Source: Nocardioides sediminis
Lineage (GTDB): Bacteria; Actinomycetota; Actinomycetes; Propionibacteriales; Nocardioidaceae
Length of the DNA stretch: 64,000 bases
NCBI RefSeq assembly: GCF_003047295.1
Contig: NZ_PZYZ01000006.1
Location: 124,001 to 188,000 of the forward strand
Direction: 5' to 3'
How positions within the stretch are numbered: position 1 is the first letter of the stretch; the number at the start of each line of letters is the position of its first letter. The notes beneath the pieces were generated by a model that made no database searches, had not been told where the DNA came from, and worked only from the letters and a program-made list of their open reading frames with translations. This document shows positions 35,074-44,933 of the stretch, one piece after another. A program made the position numbers and the translations under genes.

Positions 35074-36168
35074 ATGGAGCTGTGGGTGCCGATCGTCATC
35101 CTGGCCGCCCTGGTCGCCTTCGTGGTGGCCTCGTCCATCCGGATCGTGCCGCAGGCCAGGCGGTACAACATCGAGCGGTTCGGCCGCTACCAGCGGACGC
35201 TGGAGCCCGGGCTCAACCTGATCATCCCGCTGGTCGACCGGGTCAACACCAAGCTCGACGTCCGCGAGCACGTCTACTCCTCCGAGCCCAAGCCGGTCAT
35301 CACCGAGGACAACCTGGTGGTCGCGATCGACACCGTCCTCTACTACCAGATCACCGACCCGCGGCTGGCGGCGTACGGCGTCACCAACTACCTCCAGGCC
35401 ATCGACCAGCTCACCGTCACCACCCTGCGCAACCTGATCGGGTCGATGGACCTCGAGAGCACGCTCACCTCGCGCGAGACCATCAACCTCCGGCTGCGCG
35501 ACGTGCTCGACGAGGCCACCGGCAAGTGGGGGATCCGGGTCAACCGGGTGGAGATCAAGGCCATCGACCCGCCGCACAGCATCAAGGAGGCGATGGAGAA
35601 GCAGATGCGCGCCGAGCGCGACAAGCGCGCGGTGATCCTCCAGGCCGAGGGGCAGCGGCAGTCGCTGATCCTCACCGCGGAGGGCACCCGCAACAAGCTG
35701 ATCCTCGAGGCGGAGGGCAAGCAGCAGGCGATGGTGCTCGAGGCCGACGGCGAGGCCCGAGCGCTCGAGCGGGTCTTCCAGGCGGTCCACGACAACGACG
35801 CCGACCCCAAGGTGCTGGCCTACAAGTACCTCGAGATGCTGCCCCGCCTCGGCGAGCACGGCAACGGGTTCTTCGTGATCCCCGGCGAGCTCAGCGAGGC
35901 GCTGCGGACGGTGACCAAGGCGTTCGCGGGCGAGGCCGAGGCGGCGAGCGGGGGTGCGGCGGAGGGTACGACGGCGGGCTCGGCCGCGCCGCCGAAGGCT
36001 CCGGCCGCCCCGCCCGTCGTCGCGCCCTCGCCCCCGCCGGCCATCGAGCAGATCCTCGGGCCGTCGCTCGACGCCTCAGTCGACTCCGTGCCGGACACCT
36101 CGCTGGACACCTCGCTGGACACCTCGCTGGACGCCGAGCAGGTGAAGCCCCACGGGCTGGGGGCGTGA
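35074..36168 (+). CDS. SPFH/Band 7 (stomatin-like) membrane protein
   Basis: The product is about 364 residues. One N-terminal helix (residues 3-22) is followed by a Band 7 domain ('SIRIVPQARRYNIERFGRYQ', 'GKWGIRVNRVEIKAIDPP'), a coiled-coil region rich in EAEG/QAEG repeats ('AEGQRQSLILTAEGTRNKLI'), and a Pro/Ala-rich tail with three DTSL repeats. It forms membrane scaffolds with NfeD. ATG 35074 has AGAGAGG about 10 bases upstream. A GTG at 35065 overlapping the nfeD stop is the alternative. Confidence 0.93.
   Translation: MELWVPIVILAALVAFVVASSIRIVPQARRYNIERFGRYQRTLEPGLNLIIPLVDRVNTKLDVREHVYSSEPKPVITEDNLVVAIDTVLYYQITDPRLAAYGVTNYLQAIDQLTVTTLRNLIGSMDLESTLTSRETINLRLRDVLDEATGKWGIRVNRVEIKAIDPPHSIKEAMEKQMRAERDKRAVILQAEGQRQSLILTAEGTRNKLILEAEGKQQAMVLEADGEARALERVFQAVHDNDADPKVLAYKYLEMLPRLGEHGNGFFVIPGELSEALRTVTKAFAGEAEAASGGAAEGTTAGSAAPPKAPAAPPVVAPSPPPAIEQILGPSLDASVDSVPDTSLDTSLDTSLDAEQVKPHGLGA
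36094..36129. repeat. Three tandem 12-base units encoding DTSL
   Basis: GACACCTCGCTG is repeated three times without error in the 3' end of the SPFH gene. The unit length keeps the frame and gives DTSLDTSLDTSL in the low-complexity tail. Copy number could vary between strains. Confidence 0.9.
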
Positions 36169-36225
36169 CGCACGGACCTCACCGATCCGCCACGCGGGCT
36201 GCCCGCGGATCCCTAGGCTGCCCGC

Positions 36226-37485
36226 GTGCCCCCGCCCCGAGCGTTGCCCGCTGACGACGTGGCCGGGCTGCTGCGCCAGTGGAGCGATGCGCAGCTGGAC
36301 GCCTTGGACGCCCTGGACCTCCCGGTCGAGCCAGCCGCTCGCGCCGGCACGGTGCTGCGTCCCCCGGCCGCCGAGGCGCAGGTGGCTGCCGCCGAGCAGC
36401 GGCTGGGCGTCCGGTTGCCGCCGTCGTACCGGGACTTCCTGCTGCTCTCCGACGGCGCGTACGCAGACACGATCGGCGCCGTGGTGGCCGCCGGGGTCCG
36501 CGAGGGGGACCCGGACGACGCGTGGGGGTTCCTCCCGGTGTCGGAGGTCAGGTGGTTCGTCGACGTCGAGCCCGCGACGGTCGACATCTGGCTGCAGGTG
36601 CAGCGCGAGGTCGACGAGATGGGCCTCGACCAGGACCCGGCGCCGCTCTTCGAGGGAGATGAGGTGCGGGACCACCGTCCGCTGCGGGACGCACTACTCA
36701 TCGCGCGGGGTATCGACGCGAACTGCTCGTTGCTGGTGCCGGTGGGCAGTCCCGCCGCGGGCGACGAGTGGGAGGTCTGGGACCACCACAAGGAAGGCAG
36801 CACGCGCTGGTCGTCGTTCCGCGCCTACCTGGCCGACACCGTGGAGCACCACCTGGGCGTGGACGTCGACGAGGCCGACGTGCTGCTGCTCCTCGCCGAC
36901 GCCGAGCGCGGCGACGCCCGGGCGGCCCGGCGGCTGGCGCGGGTCCGCTCGCCCGGGGCGACGCCGCTGCTGCTGGACGCCGCGCGGCGCGGCGCGGTCC
37001 TGCTCGCCGTCACGTCGGCGCTCGCGCGCATCGGTGGCCACGACGTCGTCGCAGCGCTCATCGACCTGCCGCCGGCAGGGCGGCAGCAGGCGTTCGTCAA
37101 TCGCGCGCTGGCGCTGATCGGCACGCCGGCGGCTCTCGACCACCTCGCCGACGTGGGCGACTTCCACCAGCTGTCCCGGGTCGGGGACCCTCGCGCGGCC
37201 GAGATCGCGCTGGCCCACCTGAGGGAGGACGACTCGACGACGAGCGCTGCACGCCTGCTCGCCCGGCTGCCCGACCCGAGGTGGGTGCCTGACCTCCTCG
37301 ATGCCTACGACCGGCAGTCCGGCGACGAGACCCGGGTCTCGATCCTGGGCGCGATGGCGGAGTGCGGCGCGTTCGAGGAGGTACGACGCCGGGCGCCCGA
37401 CCTGCTCGACGGGCCGTACGGCTACGTGGCTCGCTCGCTCCTGACCAGGACGGACGGTACGACGGACGGCGCTGCCCCACTCTGA
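36226..37485 (+). CDS. SMI1/KNR4-domain protein with HEAT-like repeats
   Basis: The product has 419 residues. A SMI1/KNR4 (SUKH) fold covers about 45-200: AAEQRLGVRLPPSYRDFLLL is the defining helix-strand motif, followed by WGFLPVSEV. The C-terminal half (about 225-415) is built of short Ala/Leu helices such as 'ATPLLLDAARRGAVLLAVTS' that look like HEAT/PBS repeats. SUKH domains include immunity proteins to secreted nuclease toxins. No toxin gene is adjacent, although a secreted HNH nuclease lies 6 kb upstream. GTG 36226 is used. Confidence 0.82.
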   Translation: MPPPRALPADDVAGLLRQWSDAQLDALDALDLPVEPAARAGTVLRPPAAEAQVAAAEQRLGVRLPPSYRDFLLLSDGAYADTIGAVVAAGVREGDPDDAWGFLPVSEVRWFVDVEPATVDIWLQVQREVDEMGLDQDPAPLFEGDEVRDHRPLRDALLIARGIDANCSLLVPVGSPAAGDEWEVWDHHKEGSTRWSSFRAYLADTVEHHLGVDVDEADVLLLLADAERGDARAARRLARVRSPGATPLLLDAARRGAVLLAVTSALARIGGHDVVAALIDLPPAGRQQAFVNRALALIGTPAALDHLADVGDFHQLSRVGDPRAAEIALAHLREDDSTTSAARLLARLPDPRWVPDLLDAYDRQSGDETRVSILGAMAECGAFEEVRRRAPDLLDGPYGYVARSLLTRTDGTTDGAAPL

Positions 37486-37503
37486 TGTGCAGGTCGCCGT
37501 GGG

Positions 37504-39324
37504 CTACAGCCCCGGCACCCTGAGCAGGGCGAGCTGGCCGCCCTCGCGCTTGTAGGTGAAGTCGGGCTGGCCGTCTCCGTTGTTGTCCTCGCCAGGTGCC
37601 TGCTCGACCCACAGTGAGTGCGCCTGGACGGTGATGAGGAACGCGCCGGGTCCGAACGCCGCTGACGCGTCGACGATCCCCGACGACTCCCAGGCGCCCC
37701 AGTTGCCGGGCGACCGGCCGTCGACGTCGGTCGCGCCGCCGTCGGCGGACTGGTCGACCTTGGCGATGACGTCCGGCGTGCCGGAGAAGGGCGTGAACCA
37801 CAACCGAGCCGTCGTCGCGCTCGGGTCGGTCGAACCGGCCGGGAACTGCTGGCTGGACCCGGGGTCCTCGGTGATCAGCAAGCCCGTCGGCGTGGACTCG
37901 AGGTTGTCGGGCTGGTGCACCTCCGTCGGCGTCTTGACCGGGTTGTCGTCGCCCTCCACCTGCACCGTCAGCGAGGTGACCTTGGTCGGGTCCTCCTTGT
38001 CCAGCTCCATGCGCCAGATCCGGCCGTTGGTCGAGCGGAAGGGCGTGTCGAGGGCCTGGTCGGCCCGCCGCCCTCGACCCGAGTCGGCGAGGTAGACGAC
38101 GTTGTGCATCCCGGGACGCTTGTCGTAGGCGATGTCCTCGATGCGGACGAACTGGAACACGTTGTTGATGTCGCTCCAGTACTCCAGCACCCACTGGGGA
38201 CCGTCGATCCCGGTCGGCGTCGTGAGCCGCAGGTCCGTCTGCCACGTGCCGTCGTTGGGCGGGGCGGGGTAGCCGAGGTCGGCGGCCGTGATCTCGGTGC
38301 CGTCGGGGTTCTTGCCGGTGGCGATGTTCCTGGGGACCTTGATGAAGTGGCCCTGGACGTCGGTCCCCGATCCGGGGAGCACGTCGTAGTAGTCGTTGAC
38401 GCCGGGGGTGTCGGACACGAACGCCCACAGGTCGCCCCTGTCCTTCATCAGGGACCGCGAGCTCTTCGCGATGTAGGAGTAGACCTGCGACTGTGCGGGC
38501 GCGGAACCCACACCGGGGACGGTGAGGGGCCCACTGGTGAACGTGTCGTCGCCCGAGAGCACGACCGGCTTGCCGTAGCCCGGCACGGGAACGGCGTTCT
38601 CGTGGTTGTGGCGGCCCATGCCGTAGATCGGCACGCTCCTGCCGCTCTTCACGTCCAGCGCCACGACGAGTCCGCCCTCCTCCTCGTCGGGACTTCCGGG
38701 AACCGGCGGCCACGAGTCTTCCTGGCGGTAGACGTAGTCCGGAGTCTCCTCGTTGGTGAGCAGGACGGGCCGGCGGAAGCCCTCGCGCTCGGTGGCGAGG
38801 TAGTTGGAGCAGAACCTCTGGTAGCCCTCGCTGCTGTCGATGACCATCTCCCCGCTCAGCGTGGCCGCGCCGCGCCTGCTCACCACCAGGTGGCTCACCT
38901 GCGCGTTGTCGAAGTCGTTCTCGCCGTTGGCGGCGGTGGGAGCGGCCGGCACGTAGGGGAAGGGGACCTTGCTCGTCTCGTGGTTGACGTAGACGTCCAC
39001 CAGGCCGTGGCGGCGGGGCAGGAGCGAGATCCCGTCCGGGATCGCCTCGAAGCGGTACCCGCTGGCGAGCTCGTCACCGACCGTCAGCAGGGGCGTCACC
39101 GTGACGCCGGGCCGGACCGCGGTGAGCATGGCCGGCTGCGCCGTGCGGAAGCCATGCCGGTCGTGATGGTGGTGATGGTCGTCGCCCGCGGTCGCGGGGC
39201 TGACCCCGCTGAACGCCAGCGCGGCGGCCGCGGCCGCTGCGACGACCGTCGTGGGCCGTCCCGCGCGGCCCACCCGCGTGCGCCGGCGCGTGGCTCCCGA
39301 TGGCTGTCGGCTGATCCGTGACAT
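37504..39324 (-). CDS. Secreted PhoX-like (DUF839) protein
   Basis: The product has 606 residues. A Sec signal with cleavage near SPATA-GDD is followed by a short His-rich stretch (five His in a row) and a beta-propeller domain of the DUF839/PhoX type: 'GLVDVYVNHETSKVPFPYVP' with NHE, 'LLTNEETPDYVYRQEDSW', ENAVPVPGYGKPVVLSGDDT and 'TPTGLLITEDPGSSQQ'. PhoX enzymes are Ca/Fe-dependent alkaline phosphatases, and these acidic NHE/NEE/GDD motifs are their metal ligands. The signal lacks a twin-arginine motif, unlike Tat-exported PhoX. A phosphatase role is likely but not certain. Confidence 0.85.
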   Translation of the reverse strand: MSRISRQPSGATRRRTRVGRAGRPTTVVAAAAAAALAFSGVSPATAGDDHHHHHDRHGFRTAQPAMLTAVRPGVTVTPLLTVGDELASGYRFEAIPDGISLLPRRHGLVDVYVNHETSKVPFPYVPAAPTAANGENDFDNAQVSHLVVSRRGAATLSGEMVIDSSEGYQRFCSNYLATEREGFRRPVLLTNEETPDYVYRQEDSWPPVPGSPDEEEGGLVVALDVKSGRSVPIYGMGRHNHENAVPVPGYGKPVVLSGDDTFTSGPLTVPGVGSAPAQSQVYSYIAKSSRSLMKDRGDLWAFVSDTPGVNDYYDVLPGSGTDVQGHFIKVPRNIATGKNPDGTEITAADLGYPAPPNDGTWQTDLRLTTPTGIDGPQWVLEYWSDINNVFQFVRIEDIAYDKRPGMHNVVYLADSGRGRRADQALDTPFRSTNGRIWRMELDKEDPTKVTSLTVQVEGDDNPVKTPTEVHQPDNLESTPTGLLITEDPGSSQQFPAGSTDPSATTARLWFTPFSGTPDVIAKVDQSADGGATDVDGRSPGNWGAWESSGIVDASAAFGPGAFLITVQAHSLWVEQAPGEDNNGDGQPDFTYKREGGQLALLRVPGL

Positions 39325-39448
39325 GTCTGTCCACCTCTCGGTCCGGGGCGCTCGACCACGCCTGGCTCAGCTGGTCGTCAACAGCATCTCGTCGGGCGGC
39401 GGAGCAGCGCATCGTCACAAGTGCCTAACCGTGCGAGCCGGACGCTGC

Positions 39449-40516
39449 CTACGGTCGGCGACGCACACTGACCGGACCGTGCCGGACGAACCGTCCGAGG
39501 CCCGCGGCGACCGAGCGCGGCCGCAGCACCGGCGAGCGGTCGGCTGCCGCGTCGCGCATGCCGGCCAGCGTCTCCTGCAGGACGGACACGGCATCCCGGG
39601 TGGGGGACCAGCCGAGCTCGGAGGCGGCCCGGCTCGTGTCCATGAGCGGTACGCCGTAGCCCAGGTCGATCCAGCCGGCGTCCAGCTGCTGGAGCCGCGC
39701 GTGCCAGCTCAGGGACACCGCTGCCCTCACGACCGCTGCCGGGACGTGCACGAGGCGGGCGTCCAGCGCCGCCGCGATGTCGGCGGCCGTGACCGGCGGC
39801 GCGGCCGCCACGTTGAAGGCACCGGGAGCCTGCGCCTCGAGGACCCGCGCGACGGCGTCGGCGAGGTCGTCGGCGTGCACCATCGGCACGGCCAGGCGCC
39901 GGTCCAGGGGCAGCACCGGCACGTGACCGATGACGGACGCAGGGACCAGGGCCGGGACGGCGTACCGCAAAAGGGCGCTGCCCGCGTCGCGCTGGCCGAC
40001 GATGCCGGGACGCATCCGGGTGACGACCATGTCGGTGCCGTCCGCCTCGAGCGCGTCGAGGAGCCGCTCGGCGGCTGCCTTGTGCCGGCTGTACATCGAG
40101 CTCGGCACCCCCTCGGTCGGCCAGCTCTCGTCGACGGGTGCGTCGTCGCGCTTGGGGGAGTAGGCGCCGACCGAGGACATGTGCACCAGCTGCCGCACGC
40201 CACCGCGGGTCGCGGCCTCGATGACCCGGCGCGTGCCGCCCACCCCGAGCTCGGCGAGGTGGTCCTCCCGGTGCGTGGGCTGGAACCCCCAGGCCAGGTG
40301 CACCACGGCGTCCGCGCCGGCGCAGGCGACCTGGAGGGCGCCCTCGTCCTCGGGCCGGGTCAGGTCGAGCGTCAACCACTCCACCTCGTCGAACGGCGCG
40401 GCGTCCTCGGGGCGGCGTCGTACGACCCCGACGAGGTCGTGCTCGTCGGTCCGGGTGAGGCGCCGCAGCAGGGCCGACCCGACGTTGCCGCTGGCTCCGG
40501 TGATGACGATGCGCAT
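39449..40516 (-). CDS. NAD-dependent epimerase/dehydratase (extended SDR)
   Basis: The 355-residue protein has the Rossmann motif GASGNVGSALL at the N-terminus, the NAD-sensing aspartate 'LTLDLTRPED', catalytic S-Y-K in VHMSSVGAYSPK and YSRHKAAAE, and a variable C-terminal substrate domain. The family includes sugar-nucleotide epimerases and cinnamoyl-type reductases. The substrate is not evident. ATG 40516 follows no clear ribosome site on the minus strand. Confidence 0.87.
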   Translation of the reverse strand: MRIVITGASGNVGSALLRRLTRTDEHDLVGVVRRRPEDAAPFDEVEWLTLDLTRPEDEGALQVACAGADAVVHLAWGFQPTHREDHLAELGVGGTRRVIEAATRGGVRQLVHMSSVGAYSPKRDDAPVDESWPTEGVPSSMYSRHKAAAERLLDALEADGTDMVVTRMRPGIVGQRDAGSALLRYAVPALVPASVIGHVPVLPLDRRLAVPMVHADDLADAVARVLEAQAPGAFNVAAAPPVTAADIAAALDARLVHVPAAVVRAAVSLSWHARLQQLDAGWIDLGYGVPLMDTSRAASELGWSPTRDAVSVLQETLAGMRDAAADRSPVLRPRSVAAGLGRFVRHGPVSVRRRP

Positions 40517-40652
40517 GGTGCACCGTAGGTCGGAACCGGCCGCACCGACGCGGCTCGCACCCCTAGGGACGGGTCGGCGGGCGTCGTCGCGACGGGCCTA
40601 CGGCGCCGCGACCGTGGCAGGCTGGAGTCTCCCCTCGAGCCCAGGAGCGACC

Positions 40653-41465
40653 ATGGTGGACGTCGGCGTCGTGTTCCGTCCGCAGCAGCCGCCCGAGGAG
40701 CTGGAGGCGGTGGCGCGCGCCGTCGACGCAGCGGGGGTGCCCGAGCTGTGGCTCTGGGAGGACTGCTTCCTCGAGGGCGGGATGACCACCGCGACGGCGG
40801 CGCTGGCGTGGTCCACCCGGCTCCGCGTCGGCATCGGGCTGCTGCCGGTGCCGCTGCGCAACCCCGCGCTCGTCGCGATGGAGCTCGCCACCGTCGAGCG
40901 GCTGTGGCCGGGACGCCTGGTGCCGACGCTGGGCCACGGCGTCCTGGACTGGATGGGGCAGGTGGGCGCTCGCGTCGACTCGCCGATGACCCTGCTGCGC
41001 GAGCACGCCGAGGCGGTGCGCGACCTCCTCGAGGGCCGACGGGTGGACGTGGACGGCCGCTACGTCCGGCTCGACGGGGTCGCCCTGGACTGGCCGCCGG
41101 CCGCGCGTCCGCCGCTGCTGGTCGGGGCCCGCGGCGAGCGGACGATCCGGCTGGCCGGGGAGGTCGGCGACGGGGTGCTGCTCGACTCCGTGACCGACCC
41201 CGGGACCGTACGCCGCGCCCGAGCGCTCGTGGACGAGGCCCGTGCCGGCACCGGTCGCCCGGGCCGGGCGGTGGTCACGGCCTACACGCAGGTCGACCCG
41301 GGCGCCCCGGCCGGCGAGCTGGCGGAGCAGGTGGCGGAGCGGGTGGCGGTGCTCGCCGAGGCCGGGGCGGACACCGTCGTGCTGCAGGGCACCGGCGAGC
41401 GGCCCGACCCGCGTCCCGTGGTCGAGGCGCTCGGGGCGGCGGGCCTGGTGCCCGGCCGCGGCTGA
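40653..41465 (+). CDS. LLM-class F420/flavin-dependent oxidoreductase
   Basis: The product is about 270 residues of the bacterial luciferase-like monooxygenase fold. It has 'MVDVGVVFRPQQPPEELEAV', LWLWEDCFLEGG, 'LRVGIGLLPVPLRNPALVAM' and 'LGHGVLDWMGQVG', all placed as in F420-dependent tetrahydromethanopterin reductase-like enzymes. The length is shorter than the usual 290-340 because the C-terminal insertion is small. ATG 40653 with AGGAG seven bases upstream. The cofactor (F420 or FMN) cannot be told by eye. Confidence 0.87.
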   Translation: MVDVGVVFRPQQPPEELEAVARAVDAAGVPELWLWEDCFLEGGMTTATAALAWSTRLRVGIGLLPVPLRNPALVAMELATVERLWPGRLVPTLGHGVLDWMGQVGARVDSPMTLLREHAEAVRDLLEGRRVDVDGRYVRLDGVALDWPPAARPPLLVGARGERTIRLAGEVGDGVLLDSVTDPGTVRRARALVDEARAGTGRPGRAVVTAYTQVDPGAPAGELAEQVAERVAVLAEAGADTVVLQGTGERPDPRPVVEALGAAGLVPGRG

Positions 41466-41483
41466 GTGGACGCGGCGTACGCC

Positions 41484-42977
41484 TCAGACGGTCGGCACCG
41501 GCGCCGGGTGCCGCCAGGCCCACGGCTGCGCCTCCTCGAGCTGCGCCGCCAGCCTGAGGAGGTCGCCGTCGGCGCCGAGCGGGCCGACGAACTGGACGCC
41601 GAGCGGCAGCCCGGTGGCGGTCCAGTGCAGCGGCACGTTGATGGCCGGACGGCCGGTGAGGTTGGCGAGCTGGGTGTAGGGCACCCAGTCGAGGTTGTCC
41701 GAGATGATCTCGTCGAGCATCCCGGTCGCGGTCATCACCCGGCCGGCGTGGAGCCGGCTGACGACCCGTGCCGCCTTCTGGAGGCGGTCCGGCGTGCGGG
41801 TGGCGAAGACCGGCAGCGGCGGCTTGGCGAGCGTCGGGGTGAGGAACATGTCGTACGTCTCGTGGAAGTCGGCGAGCGCGTGCACGTAGCCGGTGACGTT
41901 GTTGAGCGCCTGCATCATCGGCAGCAGGCCGGCGGCGCGACCGAGCTCGGCGCTGGCCAGGGTGTCGGCCTCGAAGTGGCTGTCGGGCGCCTTGAGCCGC
42001 AGCCGGGCGTCGCTGACCTGGGCGTAGAGCTGCGCGAACCAGATGGTCAGGAAGTCGCGCGCGAGCGCCTCGTCGTCGTGGGGTGGGGAGACCTCCTCGA
42101 CCTGGTGCCCGAGCTCGGTGAGCAGCTCGGCGGCGCCCTCGACGGCCGCGATGGCCTCCGGGTCGGGGTGGGCGTTGATCGCCGAGGAGACGGAGTAGCC
42201 GATGCGCAGGCGACCGATCGGGTGGCGCAGCTGCTCGGCGAAGGGCACGTCGTGCAGGGCGGCGCGGTAGCCGGCGCGCGGGTCGTGGCCGATGATCGCG
42301 TCGAGCAGGGCGGCGCTGTCGCGGACCGTGCGGCTGACCACGCCCTGGGTGACCATGCCGCCGATCCCCTCGCCGGCCTGGGGGCCGTAGGGGCCGATGC
42401 CGCGGCTGGTCTTGAGGCCGACCAACCCGTTGCAGGCTGCCGGGATGCGCACGGACCCGCCGCCGTCGTTGGCCCCGGCGGCCGGGACGATGCCGGCAGC
42501 GACCGCGGCGCCGGAGCCGCCCGACGAGCCGCCCGGAGTGTGGGCCGTGTTCCACGGGTTGCGCGCCGGCCCCCAGTACTCCGACTCGGTGACGCCCTTC
42601 GCGCCGAACTCGGGGGTGTTCGTCTTGCCGAAGACGACCAGCCCGGCGTCGAGGAAGCGCTCGGTGACCAACGCGTGCCGGTCGGCGACGTCGTGGGCCA
42701 GCGCACGGGAGCCGTTGGAGGTCGGGAACCCGGCGTACTCCTGGCCGAGGTCCTTGATCAGGAACGGGACTCCGGCGAAGGGCCCGGACAGCGACGGGTC
42801 GGCCGCCCGCTCGTCGGCGACCCGGCCGAGGTCGGCGACGACGGCGTTGAGCGCCGGGTCGACCGCGTCGCGGCGGGCGCGGGCCAGGGCCAGCAGCTCG
42901 GTGGCGGTGACCTCGCCGCGCGCGACCAGGTCGGCGAGGGCGGTGGCGTCGTGGCTGAGGTACTCCTCCGGCGTCAT
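41484..42977 (-). CDS. Amidase-signature family hydrolase
   Basis: The 497-residue enzyme has the amidase-signature Ser-cisSer-Lys triad region: catalytic lysine in PFLIKDLG, GGSSGGSGAAVAAG with the cis-serine, and nucleophile serine in GGGSVRIPA. It hydrolyses carboxamides (typical substrates are acetamide to longer amides or cyclic imides). ATG 42977 begins MTPEEYLSHDATALADLVA. It is divergent from the DinB-like gene with a 63-base gap. Confidence 0.92.
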   Translation of the reverse strand: MTPEEYLSHDATALADLVARGEVTATELLALARARRDAVDPALNAVVADLGRVADERAADPSLSGPFAGVPFLIKDLGQEYAGFPTSNGSRALAHDVADRHALVTERFLDAGLVVFGKTNTPEFGAKGVTESEYWGPARNPWNTAHTPGGSSGGSGAAVAAGIVPAAGANDGGGSVRIPAACNGLVGLKTSRGIGPYGPQAGEGIGGMVTQGVVSRTVRDSAALLDAIIGHDPRAGYRAALHDVPFAEQLRHPIGRLRIGYSVSSAINAHPDPEAIAAVEGAAELLTELGHQVEEVSPPHDDEALARDFLTIWFAQLYAQVSDARLRLKAPDSHFEADTLASAELGRAAGLLPMMQALNNVTGYVHALADFHETYDMFLTPTLAKPPLPVFATRTPDRLQKAARVVSRLHAGRVMTATGMLDEIISDNLDWVPYTQLANLTGRPAINVPLHWTATGLPLGVQFVGPLGADGDLLRLAAQLEEAQPWAWRHPAPVPTV

Positions 42978-43040
42978 GGGATCGGAGGCTACCCAGCAGG
43001 ACCCTTCCCCGTGCGCCGACTGCGTGGAAGAGTCCGGTCG

Positions 43041-43787
43041 GTGGCCACCATCTCCCGGTCCGAGGACCTCCAGGGTGCCGAGCTCGTCCTCGTCAACCTG
43101 CGCGGGGCCCGCTTCGTCGCGGCCGACCTGTCGGGCGCGGTGATGCGCGGCGTGGACGTCCAGGGCGCCGACATCGACGCCCCGTGGCTGTCCGAGGACG
43201 GCGCCTCGCTGCGGGTCAACGGGGTCGAGGTCGCCCCGTTGGTCGACGCCGAGCTCAATCGCAGGTTCCCCGGCCGCTCCGAGCGTCGGGCCGAGTCGCC
43301 GGAGGGGCTGCGGGCGGCGTGGTCCGCGGTCGAGCGGACCTGGGCGGCCACGCTGGCCCGGGTGGCGGCGATGCCACCCGGCACCGTCGACGCGTCGGTG
43401 GGCGGCGAGTGGTCCTTCGCCCAGACACTGCGGCACCTGGTGATGGCGACCGACACGTGGCTGGGGCGGGCCGTCCTCCGGCTCGAGGCGCCGTACCACC
43501 CCCTCGGCCAGCCCAACGACGAGTACGCGAGCGACGGCTACGACATGTCCGTCTTCACGACGCGCGTGCCGTCGTACGACGAGGTGCTCGAGGCCCGGGC
43601 GGACCGGGTGGCGATGGTGCGCGACTTCCTCGCTGCGGCCACGCCCGAGCTGCTGGAGGAGCCGCGGGCGGCCGCGTGGGACCCCGACCACCGCATGAGC
43701 GTGCGCGAGTGCCTGCACGCGATCCTCAACGAGGAGTGGGAGCACCACCGCTTCGCGGTGCGCGACCTAGACGCACTGGCGCGTTGA
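43041..43787 (+). CDS. DinB-like protein with pentapeptide-repeat N-terminus
   Basis: The product is about 248 residues. Residues about 5-45 carry pentapeptide repeats (LVNLRGARFVAADLSGAVMR), followed by a DinB four-helix domain: 'SFAQTLRHLVMATDTWLGRA' has the first metal histidine, and 'CLHAILNEEWEHHRFAVRDL' has the closing H-x3-H pair. DinB-fold proteins include mycothiol- and bacillithiol-dependent transferases. GTG 43041 is chosen, although a GTG ten codons upstream is possible. The role is otherwise unknown. Confidence 0.8.
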   Translation: MATISRSEDLQGAELVLVNLRGARFVAADLSGAVMRGVDVQGADIDAPWLSEDGASLRVNGVEVAPLVDAELNRRFPGRSERRAESPEGLRAAWSAVERTWAATLARVAAMPPGTVDASVGGEWSFAQTLRHLVMATDTWLGRAVLRLEAPYHPLGQPNDEYASDGYDMSVFTTRVPSYDEVLEARADRVAMVRDFLAAATPELLEEPRAAAWDPDHRMSVRECLHAILNEEWEHHRFAVRDLDALAR

Positions 43788-43849
43788 GCACGTCCACCGT
43801 CAACGCACCAGCACGTCGCGGACGTGAGTCACACCGTGCCGATCGCGAG

Positions 43850-44878
43850 TCAGCCTCCGGCGAGGTCGCGGCTGCGCTGCTCGATGCCGAGCTCGCCGTA
43901 GGGGTAGTCGCCGGGTGCGAGGTCACTGGCCTCGTCGAGGGTCTCCCGCTCCTCGGTCGACAGCTCGAGGCCGGCTGCTCGCAGGTTGGCGGCCAGCTGG
44001 TCGCTCGTGCGGGCGCCGAGGATGGTGGACACCACGGCTGGCCGGTTGTTGACCCAGGCCAGGGCCACCTCGGCCATGGACACCCCACGGCCCTGCGCGA
44101 CCCGCTCGACCGCGTCGATGATCCGCCAGGTGCGGCCGCTGCCGCGGCGGTCCCAGGCCTCCATCCCGCGGCCGGGGTCGTCCCCGAGCCGGGTGTCGCC
44201 GGTGGGCCGCTGGTCGCGGGTGTACTTGCCCGACAGCCAGCCGCCGCCGAGCGGGCTCCAGGGCAGCAGGCCGATCCCGGCGTCGCGAGCAGCGGGCACG
44301 ACCTCCCACTCGATCTCGCGGACGATGAGGCTGTACTGCGGCTGGAGCGTCACCGGTTCGCGCAGGCCCAGTGCGCGGGCGGTCAGCACCGCCTTGGTGA
44401 GCTGCCACCCGGTGAAGTTGGACAGGCCGTAGTAGTGGATCTTCCCGGCCTGCACGAAGCCGTCGAGCGTGCGGAGGGTCTCCTCCATCGGCGTGTGCGG
44501 GTCGAAGGCGTGCGCCTGGTAGAGGTCGACCGCCTCCACCCCGAGCCGGGCGAGGGACGCGTCGAGGGCCCTGGTGAGGTGTCGCGCCGACAGCCCGCTG
44601 CCGTTGGGCCCCGCGTCGGTGGCGAACCTGCCCTTCGTCGCGAGCACGACGGACTCGGTGACGTCCGTCGGGCGATCGGACAGCCAACGGCCGATGATCT
44701 CCTCGGAGACCCCGGCGGAGTAGACGTCAGCCGTGTCGACGAGCGTGCCGCCTGCCTCGACGAACATGTCGAGCTGCTCGTGGGAGCCTGCCTCGTCGGT
44801 CTCGGCGCCGAAGGTCATCGTCCCGAGGCACAGCTCGGAGACCGCGCAGCCGCTCTTGCCCATCAGTCGGTATCGCAT
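43850..44878 (-). CDS. Aldo/keto reductase
   Basis: The 342-residue (beta/alpha)8 NADPH-dependent oxidoreductase has a catalytic tetrad D51, Y53 (TADVYSAG), K82 (LATKGRF) and H123 (QAHAFDP). The C-terminal 'STILGARTSDQLAANLRAAG' binds NADPH. It resembles the AKR11/12-type YhdN or YajO group. The ATG 44878 begins MRYRLMGKSG. It is divergent from the DsbA-like gene with a 55-base gap. Confidence 0.92.
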   Translation of the reverse strand: MRYRLMGKSGCAVSELCLGTMTFGAETDEAGSHEQLDMFVEAGGTLVDTADVYSAGVSEEIIGRWLSDRPTDVTESVVLATKGRFATDAGPNGSGLSARHLTRALDASLARLGVEAVDLYQAHAFDPHTPMEETLRTLDGFVQAGKIHYYGLSNFTGWQLTKAVLTARALGLREPVTLQPQYSLIVREIEWEVVPAARDAGIGLLPWSPLGGGWLSGKYTRDQRPTGDTRLGDDPGRGMEAWDRRGSGRTWRIIDAVERVAQGRGVSMAEVALAWVNNRPAVVSTILGARTSDQLAANLRAAGLELSTEERETLDEASDLAPGDYPYGELGIEQRSRDLAGG

Positions 44879-44933
44879 GTCTCACCCTAGGCACGGCCGC
44901 GGCTCCTGAGGCCCCGGGTCCTAGGGTCGGTCC